From the NCBI GenBank assembly GCA_948146395.1, contig OX411556.1, positions 25,279,596 to 25,343,595 on the forward strand: a DNA stretch of 64,000 nucleotides. Direction: 5' to 3'. The stretch comes from Fragum whitleyi (Eukaryota; Mollusca; Bivalvia; Cardiida; Cardiidae). Numbering within the stretch: the stretch's first letter is position 1; each line of letters begins with the position of its first letter. Shown here piece by piece: positions 13,401 to 26,100 of the stretch. Position numbers and translations under genes: made by a program. Below the pieces are notes generated by a model. It did no database searches. It was not told the DNA's origin and saw only the letters and a program-made list of their open reading frames with translations.

Positions 13401-16400
13401 CATTAACCTAATTTTTGACTTGATCCAGTTTAGGACTTGACCAAGATTAGATTTGAAATGGTCTAACATTCTGACCAAACTTCAGGACATTTGGGTCAAG
13501 AATGTGGCTTCTAAAGTGAACAAAAGGTTCTTCTAAGATATGACCCCTTGACCTCATTTTTGACTCCGATTGACCCAATTTCAAAGTTGACCGAGATTTG
13601 ATGCAGACAAACATTCTGGCAAAGTTTCAGGGCATAAGAGCAAATAATGTGGCCTCTAAAATGAACAGAAGGTTTTTCTTAGATATAGTAACTGAACCTC
13701 ATTTTTACCTGACTTGACCCAGTTTACTACATGACCAAGATTTGATGAAGACCAACATTCTGATTAAGTTTCATGATATTGGGGCGAAAATGTGACCTCT
13801 AAAATGAACAGATGGTTTTCTAAGATATGATCCCTTGACCTCAATTTTGACCCCGCTTGACCCAATTTCGAACTTGTCTGAGATTTGATGGAGACAAACA
13901 TTCTGATGACGTTTAAAGACATTTTGGCCTTAAGTGTGGCCTCTGAAGTGCACACAAGACTTTTGCTAAAATTTAACCCCTTTCATTTACTAGATCCCAT
14001 TTTTGACTCCACTTGACCAAATCTCGAACTGGACCAAGATTTGATGGAGACAGACATCCTGACCAAGTTTAACACATTTGGACCAAAAAGGTGGCCGCTA
14101 GAGTGCACCCAAATTGGTGACGGACGACGGACGAAGGACGCCGGACACAGCTTAATCACAATAGCTCACCATGAGCACTTTCTGCTCAGATGTGCTAAAA
14201 ATCGAACAAAAAGGGAGTTTTAAGAATCATTGAGTCTTTTTTAGTAAGATATATAAATCGTATTTCTTGAAATATGTATCGAATGAACGCGAAGTTCGCA
14301 ACAACTTTTTTTGATACCACTCACAAAATATATCTGATAAAATTTCATGGAATTATCGACGTTGAAAGAGTGTTAGTAGTGACGTTGTTAAAATTGGAAC
14401 GCTTAGACGTCGCGCACGGTAATGCGGAACTAAAATGTAACGTCAAAATAGCGAACGTCGATTGTGTAGCGTCTAGAGTTTTTTTTTTTTTTTTTTTTGT
14501 CAGAAAAAAGTTCACGTTATCATTAAATTGATAACTCTTTCAACAGCTATAGCAATGTCAGAATATATAGTCATTATTAAAAAATCCAAACTCGCCCCTA
14601 TCCCTCGCGAAGAATGCAAAATGTAATATTATTTTCAACTTCGCATAATGTTTAGACATGCGAATACTGGATTAAGCCTTTTGTAGAGTTAGGCTTATTT
14701 CCACCCTAAAGATGAAGAAGTATTGGGCTAGACGCTTCTATTGAACATTATTTATGTTAAAATGTAGAGGTTAATCTGACATCATGAAATATTCACCCTA
14801 TGTTTATTGCAATGATCAATTCGAGCCAATAGCAACTTGTTCTTAAAAAGTGATGTCATCAATACATGCATTTACGTAAAAGGAATATGACGCATCCACC
14901 CCCCTTCTTTTTGAATGTTCGAAAAAAGTTATTACATTTTTGCTTCGAACTCACTTTTCTTGGGTCTTTAGAACAACAAGTTACAGTCCGAGAATACAAG
15001 TCTTTGCGAAAAATGAAACAAATATTCTTTTTCGCTATCCGAAATTAACAAGAGCGATTTCGGGCAATATTGGCCCTCTTGTTTATATCTAGTTCTTACC
15101 TTCCCCTACTCGCATCGACACTTCCACACAGATATTCTTCTCGCATGATATTACGCTTTCTTTTTCTTTTTCTCCTCTTGAATTACGGTTTTAATCTACT
15201 TTGTATTCGTCTGAAGGCGCGTCGGTTTAATAATTCAACGAATCAAACATAACGTCGTTGTAAGAAAATGCGCGTTTTTATAGAAAGCGTTCCACACAAA
15301 CTAATATCAATATCTCTTTTATTTGTAAATATTTTTTCATGAAATTTTAATATGATTTATAAGAGAAAAATAATATTTCTTAGCTGTATTCAAATTATTG
15401 TATGAATAAAGGAACTGCTTTTTTTAGCGCATTAAGTATTGAAAAAAAACAGTTTTTTAACAGCCTAAAAAGATTTCGTTCCACACGAATTTCGGCTTAT
15501 CATTTTTCCGATTAAAACTCAAATTGATATCTGTTTACACATTTAAGAAAAACAGAAAAATAATATTCTTAATTCTAAGAATGGTTGCAATTGAACCATT
15601 TTTAATTAAAATATAAAAGAAAATTGTCATTTTTTCGGCGTCTTAAAGTTCGATGTTACGCTTCACTTTTTGTTAAACATAAAGCGGTATTTTTCTTATT
15701 TGTGGTTAAATTTCGATTTCCGTTGGTAAAATTGTTGGATGTCATGCCAGTTAAGATTTGATGCACTTTCAAGCAGTTTAAACATTATTGAACTGTATAA
15801 AATATAAGATGTGTATCTTTCGGTGATGCTTTTATGTTACACGCGTTTTTTCGCTTAAATTACAATTTGAATATCCTTTTTACGAACTCATACGAAAATA
15901 GTTTGCAAAATAAGTTTGATTTATAAATTGGCCATGGTTTAAGCGTTATTTTGATATCAGATATAACGGTGGTGCGAGTAAGGAGTCTTGTTATGATAAG
16001 TTTTAAAACACAGAGGGTGACGTTTATTAAAAAGTGCCGCATTACCCTGCACGACGTCATAGCGTGCGAAGTATAATAAGCAAGAAAAAACATTGACAGG
16101 CTCCGAAAAAGTCTTTATATCTCTCCACATTTAATCCTGGGTTAAAGTCCGACAATTCTCTTGCACGTACATGTACTAAGTAATATCAATGAAGCTGACT
16201 GTCTAGTAACCAGAATATTGTAATAAAAGTAAACATGTAGAAGTTATACGTAACAAACGTAACTTGCATCGTGGAATGATGATAAAAAAGCGCCCCATGA
16301 AACTAGTAGAAATTTCATATTGAAGATGTTATATGGAAGAAGAAAATGACACTCAACAACTTCGGAGCCAGGGTACATAATCGGAGCCAATCCGCATAAT

Positions 16401-17117
16401 CGGAACCTAACTATTTCCTTTGAAATATATCATATTGAAGAAAGGTACATTGGGTTAGAGTATTGTGGTTGTTTTGTTAAACTCGTGTACACTGAAAACA
16501 ATGGCCTGCGTTATTATTTCTGTTCAGAATATTGCATTTTGGAGGTAAAAACCACGTGTTTTCACATTCCTGACTCAAGACTGCTCCCAGAAGAAATCAT
16601 TTTTAACAAAAACTATCGAGCGTTCTTACATTTTTTGAGTACGTTAACGTTGCAAAATGTATAATTGGTCGAATAGCATTCGACTTTTTGTGAATAATGA
16701 ATCAAATATTATATAAATAAGGAAATCCCGACCTCCTACCCCATTTTTTCATTCAAAATATGAAATGTTTGCATCTACATAATCGGAGCCACACGTGGAG
16801 CGGAAGTTCCACACATGATTTTGAAAGCGGAGCCGGTGGCTCCGATTATGGACATCACTCCCCGTGATCTAGTTATTTTCTGTAAGTAAGAAAGCACTTT
16901 CTAGTGTAAAGGCTTAGTGAAGAGATTCATTGGTTAACATCATAAAATTGACATTTATCTCGATCAAAACCATTATATCTCGCTCTTCCAGCGCTCCATT
17001 CATTCAAACCTTTCAAAAACGCTCCGACATCGTACACTATTATCAACATTTTAATATTACGCGTAAACAGTTAGTAGAGAGAGTGAGCGTGAGCGAACGA
17101 GAGAGCGAGAGAGAGGG

Positions 17118-17176
<59 letters not shown>

Positions 17177-20100
17177 AGAGAGAGGGGGGATTCTAGAGAT
17201 ATCTGAAATGGAAAGCATATAATGTAGAAGTTAAAAGTTGTGAACATGAGCGTATTATTTTTTTATGGAGAAAAAATAATATGTATTCATTTACATGTAT
17301 TCAAGTATTACATTAAAAGACAGATAGCAACAGATAACAACAATCATCTAAAGTAGTCAAACACATAAATCGGCGTGGAAAGAAGAGAAAACACCAACTA
17401 TGTTTTCTCTCTTTATCACATCGTTTTATACGTATAAATAATTCAAGGGGTTATTACAAATGGCATTACGGAGTGAATCTTTTGCAGCTATTAAATTGTA
17501 ATACCATTGGAAATGGAGAAAACGTTAAGAAGGGTTTTCTTTCATATCAATGTTTAATTAATTAATCTCGGTCTAAAATATGAATCGATGATTGTGAAAT
17601 CTCTTTTTACGATTATTTAAAATGTAATATTACTCCATGTTTAATATTATTATCTTGCTTTTGAAGATGCTGTTGGTTATGTGAGAGCATAGACAAAAGC
17701 ATCGACATAGCAATATACTAAATTCAGATGTAAGACATATCTCATATTACATTGCTTAGAACTCTCTCAAAATTTCGTTTCGAGTGAGAGTTTTATTATC
17801 TTACAAAATTAAATATTCTTTCATTAATAGATTTTCGAATTTACATGAATGTAGCAGATAGATTAAGAGAGAGAGAACGTATGTGTGTGCGGGAGAGGGC
17901 GAGGTTGTATCACATGATATAATTATGTATAATTTATATTTTATAAAGACGATATACTGTATATGTATAAGTCTGAAATAAAGATTCATTCATTCATTTT
18001 AATGTTATAGGTAGAATTCGCAATTTTGAATCGTCAATTGTATACAATTGTATTGTAATCACAGGTCAAAACACCGCATTCAAGTTATATCGATTAAATA
18101 ATTACATGATTTTAGTAGTTGGCGGTGATCTTTACCATCCTTAAAATATACTCAAAACACAATCATCGCACTCATTCAATTTCATTCCAAAATCATTGAC
18201 CTTGTCAATTTTGAACACAAAATATCAAAACAGTATAAGTAGAATTCGCTTTTTTGACTCGTCGATTGTATATCAATACAATGTATTCATTAGTCACAAT
18301 AGTATATTCGAGTTATTCGTAGATTTTATTAAAGGGGGCTAAAAAATATATCGATAATTACTTTTTTATTGGGACGAAATCAGCGATTATGTTTTACCTC
18401 CCTTGAAAATGATTCAAAACTTGATCATCACACTTATTCAATTACATTCCAAAATTATTCAACTTGTCATTTCACTCATTCAATATCACTCCAAAATCGT
18501 TCCAAAATCATTCAACTTGTACATGTAATTTTCACGATGTTCCTAACTGTACGCTCGATATCTTCACACAATTTCAGATGAAAAGCGCAGTAACAGTTGT
18601 CCATCGAGAAAACAAGCCAGTATACATTCTCCGAACACTAACAAGAAGGTTGACGATCGAACTCTGACAGCTGGTCCGTTTATGACAGTCGCCAAGGAAC
18701 TGCTTCAAGGAAATGTCAAGACAAACGCCAAATTCGAACATTCCACAAAGGACAACGTTGGAATAAAAGATGACCTGGCTACTGATGCTGCAATTCAATT
18801 AAGAAACGAAAGAGCTTGTGATAAGATAAGCAAACTGAAAAGCGCCATAGACGATGCTAAATTGAAAGAGTTCCAATTCACGGATGAGAATATAAGTATA
18901 ATAACTCTTGCTAAGCTTAAACTAGAGAACCGAAGTATGTCTAGCCTCGTCATGGACTCGATCATCAAATCAAACAACGAATGGAAGAGGAACCAGTCCC
19001 CGCGTTGTCGATCGGAAGACCTGGAACCAGACAAGGAATGTCGGATGATGAAAAATATCGTACGAGACCTTGACCTCGATGGATGGGAGGCGAAGACGAG
19101 GCCGTTCTGTGATCAGGATAATCTACACATGTCCTCGTCCGAGCTGCTTCACCCTGTACCTTCCTCCGAGAGTTTTTCGTCCCCGACGATTTGGAGACAG
19201 TCTTGTTCGACACCGCTCCTGACCTCACTTGATAAGGTATGTTCAGTGACTCAAGTTATGCTGTGCGTGGCATTTCCAACAATTTGATATTTGCGTGAGG
19301 AGCAAACATTGAGCAACATAGATAGCCACATAGCAGATACAGAAAAAATCCTAGACTTTCTTCAGAGACTTTGAGAACTTAAATATACTGAGCAAAAATA
19401 AAAAGTATCCACCCAATAAAACTTTGGATTTCTTTAAAAGTAGACACAGAAATTCTATGAAATATATTGCAAATTACGCCCTGACCATGTAGAAATAAAT
19501 ATGAAAAGTTTTATATGATTTGAAAAAGCTGTTACCGAATTGTGGGCGTCAACGTAGCCAGGGGGTCGTTTTCAAAAATCGCAGACTCTCAATTAAATAT
19601 TCAGTTGATTTTTCTGACAGTTTTAAGCTTCTCAGGTGCCAAATCAGTGCGTAAGGTATCCTGGATTGATAAGAGAATTTGATACCTTCTGCTGCTTCCT
19701 GTCAATGTTACGTCAAATGAACACAAACAAACATAAAACGTCTTCCGTAGATTCAAAGCTCACATTTACAAAATTCTGTCTGCATGTTCCTTGTCAAGAA
19801 AATCAATCCCAAATTTCTTTATTTTATTTTTGCTTTCAACCAAACATCATTTGCATTGCTACGTTCCGTCAACGTTTCTTCTTGCTCATTGGAGAGTTTT
19901 GTATGACTATACATAAAATTTGCTCGCTTTACACCCGTTAATTCTTAAATGGTAATTATCTTGGTTTTAAAGTTTGACGTCATTAAAGGTCAAGATATTT
20001 ATTTCACTTCCGTTTTGAAATAGTGGTTAGGAATCGTGGAAGTAATCGCGTCAACGTAAATGAGAAAATTTGGCGTGTCATCTTCCCCGTGGCCCTATTT

Positions 20101-23100
20101 AGTTGAAGTGGGCGAATAACAATTCTACTATATCAGGAATGGTCAGCACACGTCTTTATTGTTCTTCTCTTTCAATTAACGTCTGTAAAATTTACTCAAC
20201 GTGTGACGGTTTTTGATTACGCATGTGGTCAAGATTTTCTCGGTCTCGTTACAAAACTGTATTGTACGGAACACAACAATTGTTTGATTTTCTCAATCAC
20301 AGAGCTTTAGAGGTTACATTCATTTGAAAAGAACATCAAGATCAAACACGCGACGTACGTCGACGTAGAAAGCAACCATTTCGACATTTCTTGAAAAACA
20401 TAAAAAACGATCCGTTTTTTAATAAAAAGTATTGAGTGCATCAGAAACCGAAGCACCGCAAACACGTTGGTACCGTATTTGACCATTTAATCATACAGAT
20501 GTTAAAGATATTGACAAAAGAAAAGTGGATACTTTATTTTTTTGCTGAGTATATATATAAAGCAAATATTGAAGTCTCTGGTCAGACGGTGCGAATGCAA
20601 AGACTGACAAGAGACTTTGTTTTTGTACTTTTGAAATTGTTGGAAATGTCAATCATAGCCTCAAATTTTTAGTGTGCTTATTATCATTTTATTATCACGC
20701 CTTTTACTTAGATTATTATTATTATTAGGTATTTTGAAGCATGACGCACATCTTTCACTGTTGATCGGTGACACGTATATTGAGGAAATAGAGGGCAAGG
20801 TTCACGTGGGAATTCTTCAAAATTCATCTTTAAAAATCAGCAAACGGATCGCTGAAAGATGCCAAAAAGCAAATAATGCGTATTTCGCTCTTTCTAACCT
20901 TGGTATGCGGTCTGACGCACTAAATCCGGTAACCTCTGTTGAGCTTTACAGTAAAGTTGTCGTACCGACCTTATTATATGGTTGCGAACTGTGGAATAAC
21001 ATTACTAGTACTGATATTAAAACGATTAACAGGCTGCAACATAAAATTTTCAAAACTATTCAAGGTTTTAATATCAGAACTAGATCTGATATGTGTGAGT
21101 CAATGGTTGACCTCCACCCGCTTTCTTCGATGATTGATAGAAGGAAACTGATGTTTTTACATAAGATTCTAACTCTAGAGAATAATACATTAAGTAAAAA
21201 CTTATTTTTGAGACGCTATTTCTAACATATTCAAAATTGTTCATCGGTAAAATTTGGATTCATTCCTGACATTCTTAATATATTGTCTAAATATGGACTT
21301 TCGGACACAGTACACGCCTTTATAATAGATTCGAGATTGCTTCCAACTAAAAATGTTTGGAAACGTAGAGTCAATTCTGTCGTCGATAGTTTCGAAAGTG
21401 AGGCATGGAAAAACAGGATAAGTATTGATGAAGATTCTACGAGGTTTAAGCTTTTGCATTCCTCAGTTCGTTTTTTCCCGCTTTATAGACAATACTCGTG
21501 TAATATCAATCCAAAAAAATCCGTCTTTTGTCCAAAATTTGGGTTGTCCTACCTCATGAAATCCAATAAACATGTCCCGTATGTCAGTGTGTCATTTTTG
21601 ACGAAAAAGCGTATGTGCTGTTCGATTGTCCACATTTAACTTGCATAAAAAGATCTTATTTAAACGAAACCTGTAAATATATCGATCGAAATCTAGCAAA
21701 AGAAATTCAGCGTAAATCAAAGAATGAATTTGTTATATCTGTTCTCAATGGAGAATCAAATTGTACTTTTATAGAAGATAAACAACTCAGTTTCCTTCAA
21801 CACTCAGCTTTTTACGCATACAATTGTCTCAAAACCTTACTCTGATAACTGAAAATCTGTTAAAATAGATCAATCCGTGCCTAATTGCATAGTTCATATT
21901 GTACATATTTTATTTTGCATGTTTACCACTTTGTTAATCGTTTACTGTTTGTAATTTATAAGGATCCTTCGAGACCGTTCTCTAGACAAGATATGACGTC
22001 ACTATCTGGTTTGTTTTGAGGTCCCGCCCAGAATGACCTAAAGTCACGAAGCACACTTATTCGAGCTGATTGTCAGGTTATGCGATATATTTTTTGAATT
22101 TCAAATGAAATAGCGGTTTTTCATTGGCTAGAAAATTAGGGCGATCGGTAATATAAAATGTATCTATTTATTTATCTCCAACAGGAGGAAATAAAATGAA
22201 TGAATTACAATTATAATTATATATTCTTATTATTTTCAAAAAGGTATTTTCCTTATAAAAACAAAATTAATTCATTTAGAACTGCGCTCTATGGGCTTTC
22301 TCTTAAAATGATTTTGAATTAGTTATTACATATCGTATTTTGACCTTTATATTGGGTCACTATTTTAAAGAACGTTGTGGGAAATAGACATATACGACAT
22401 GTCAACATTAAATGGTTTGAGACGTGAACAAAGTTTCATTAATTTCCGTCGGGAAATTCCAAAGTTATAGCAAAAGTCCACGGTTTTATTGATCCACACT
22501 CGTATAATACAAACTTAGTGTTTTGTATGAAATAAAACATCTAACGAGGTTGGGAGAATTGATAATTGCCGAGACAATTATCATTTCTCACAACCGAGTT
22601 AAATTTTTTTCCATACAATACATTAAGTACGTATTATATTTATCTTATAACCGCTATTTGTCTTGTTTTAGTCGATGTTTCTGACGGAAATGCAAGTTTC
22701 TGAAAATAACCGCATTATATCATTGTTCTAAAAATCACTATGTGATATCATAAAAATGTAATCACACGGATATTTGTTATAAGATAAAATATATTATGCT
22801 TCATTACCTTCTACTCGACAAAATATAGGAACTGTTCTAAAAAAAAGATTAGTAAATATTCATTTACTAAATATTTGTTGAAAATTGAGCTCTCAGTGAG
22901 TGCTTAAAATGCATCTGACCTTCTATGACAATTTGGCATATTCTTAAGTTTGATTGGAGTCTGACTGAATTGTTCCATATTTCCGAGGAGTTTTCTTGAA
23001 ACTTTAAAAACATTATAACTTTAAATAAGTATAACTGTACCTGAAAGAAAATACTCAAGATTAAAAGTTTTTTTTTCTATTATTATTATTTTCTTTTTGC

Positions 23101-26100
23101 TAAAAAACAATTATCGAATAGTTTTTTTACAAGCGGTAACTTAAAGTAGCCAGGTTCTCTGTACAATGGCAACTGTTTTATAACTCAATTATTTTGCCAA
23201 ATAAATTAAGAATATTGAAAAATAACATTCCTTGTATTACGAATTGTCCTATTTTGAAACAGTCGCCTGTGGCTTTTACCAGATTTCGAAAACAGAGTGA
23301 AACTTGAATTTAGCTTGCGCAGAATATTTCGAACAATCTTACATGCATTTGAGGTTCAAGCATTTAAAAGCCCTGACAGTTTTGCATAGGCGTTGTCATT
23401 AATACAGTGCCTGTCTGTCTACAGACAAGACCTTATCTATCTACAAAGTGCACTGTGAATACTCGGGTAAGACTGTGCAGATACACAGGCCGACCAGAGT
23501 CTTTGCTTTGTGCACATTTGAAATTGTTGTAAATGTCCCGCGCAGACTCAATTATATTTTTTTAATCTAGATAAAATTCTCTTAGGTAATTACCAAAATT
23601 AGTAGTATAATCATTTTTAGAAATTTCTGATGCTGAAAAGTAACGAACCAACTCCGGCGGGATCAAGAACGATGACTCCTGAACGCAGTACATCAACGAG
23701 TGCAAAGTTGTCTGACCTAGATGATGGTACAAAGCCGAAACGAAAATACGAAACTTCGGCTTTTAAACCTGTAAACTATGTGGCAAAGAACAAGGTTACA
23801 GAGCGCGTGAAGTTACGATTGACAAAGTCATGTGACAATTTCGTCACAAGAACTGGGAAGTACAAAGACCCTGCCTTTTCAAATGTCCCTCTTGCACGGT
23901 GTTTAAGCTACAATATTGAACAAAGAATGAAATCTGGTTTAACAAAAGCAACAAACATAAACTTGTCCGAGACACTTGCGAAACAATTAAAGGATCTCGG
24001 TAAGGACAAAGAGAAAAATGTTACACCAAGAGATAGGGCTACGACGAATATACAGAGGATAAATGACAAGATTGACCAACAAGATGTTGAAAATATAACA
24101 GAAAGACTTCCCTATCTGGATGGCAAGAGGCTTTTGACATCAAGTTGCAAGAGTAAACAAGATAATGAAATTATTCACGTATCCCTTCCTGACGTTGGAA
24201 ACACAGGGCAAGCTGAAATAGATGTCAACATAAATGAAAAGAAGAAAGAAAGTCTGCCACCAGGAAATCAAAACTTACCACCAATTTCTTGTACGTCTCT
24301 GTTAGCACCAGAAGTATCACAGCAGCCGACAAAGAAAGTTTATACAGATATTCCTACTGGAAGGATTCTACACAGTGATGAAGAGGCCGAGTTATGGCTG
24401 AATAGAAGTTTACCATGTAGAACCGAGTCTTTACAGAGTCCTTACACATTCGATAAAGCAGATCCTTCCAAGTTGTTACTGAGAGCCAGGGCATTGCCGC
24501 ATTTACATTCTGTGTGTACGTCATGCGGTGGTATAAACGAGCGGTATGAAAATACCAGTGGCCATGAACGAGCGCCACCTTGTGGAATACCTGATAAAGA
24601 CAAGGGAAGGAATATACATCATAGATGCGTAACTCCTGGTAACGATGAAAAGTGGAGGCTTGACAAACCCAATCCTGATTCAATACATGATCTTCCAAAG
24701 ATAAGTGTTTCGACCGTTTCTGATAGAAATGTCGCATCAGGAAAAGTAAAACCTGGGATCAAGAAAGCATTAAGTTCTAGTGATTATTCAAAATATGAAA
24801 GAACCAAAAAGCACAAGCATGACGAAATGACTTTCAAGTTCTTAGATAAGAATATAAAACTTCGATTTGAGGTAGATCTTCCTGATGAAGAAAGAAGAAA
24901 GCTAATTGAATCTTTTAATAACGCCACTCCAGAACCCCAGACAAGTCGCTTAGCCGATATAGCTAAACCCAAATGTCGAGATAAACTAGAATGTCCAATA
25001 GCAAAAGAAACAAGGATTTACAAAGAAAAGAACAGACAGAAGCGGTTGTTAGAAAATGTTGAAAATGGATCACGTGAGAGTCCTTATTTAGAGTATTGCA
25101 AACGGAAAGCGTATCTTCAGTCTATACGAGACACTAGTCATCAGGAAAATTACGTTGATCTGAATACAGACACTCATACAATAGGAGAAGGTAGAGGAAA
25201 GAGGAAACAATTCCCAGTGATTCAGGCCAAGACAAGTAAAGAATCCATGAAGCGGAGGGGTAAAGTATCTAAGAAAGAGGAGAAATCTGGACATGGTAAG
25301 TGGATTTTTGTTCAAGATTTTAATATTTAAAGTAGTAGAACCGTAATAGTTCCGCAACATTTTGGAACTAATGATCTTTCACAATGTTGACCGAGGTTTC
25401 CTAGTGAAATTCATTAGGAAACCTCGGTTAACACTGTTAAAGTTCATAACTTCTGAAACGCTGTGGAACTAAACTAAACAACAAAATTAACGCAAAACTT
25501 ATTTCTTTAGATTAATCTTTTTCCATAACTTAAAGTTTGGAAGAGTGGTTAAACCAAATAAAATCCTAAACCAATTATTTATTTTTGACAAAAATTATGA
25601 CACCGTAGACATGCGCACTGAAGTGTTACAAACGCATATAGGCGACTACCCCCAAAATCAAAATTTTGTAATTAGAGTCCGTTTTCATTGCTTATTATAA
25701 GTAAATAACATTTGAGTGCATATGCAATATTGTTCTTTCTGAATTTTACCAAGAGTTAATCCTAACATAGCTATTTATTTGCTCTCCATGTTGCCTCAAT
25801 CTGACTCAAACCTTGGGGTTTCACGCCCCTTTTTGGACTCTCATTGCAAGCTCGTTTCTGATCTGCTCGTGTTCGAGATAAGTCCGTCGGTGAAAGAGAA
25901 GGTATTCGTATGACTATAAGAAGGTGTTCTCGAAAAAAGTCCAAAATGGCATGAGATGAAAAGACCGTAATATTGATTTACTTACCTATGGGTATCACCA
26001 ATGAAGGAGTCGACAAACGGCCCAGATTTCTCATCTTTGACGTTCACTGTCATCACTAGTCCATGATATCCTGAAAAACTGTGAAATTGAGAGTACGGAA

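Noticed and set aside
14274..14531. 85-codon plus-strand ORF in the largest gene 1 intron
   Set aside because: It ends in poly-Phe from a T run and has no splice sites that fit the phases of the flanking exons.
24354..24737. 127-codon minus-strand ORF
   Set aside because: It lies wholly inside the largest gene 1 exon, whose plus frame is open for 1,675 nt and has splice sites at both ends.
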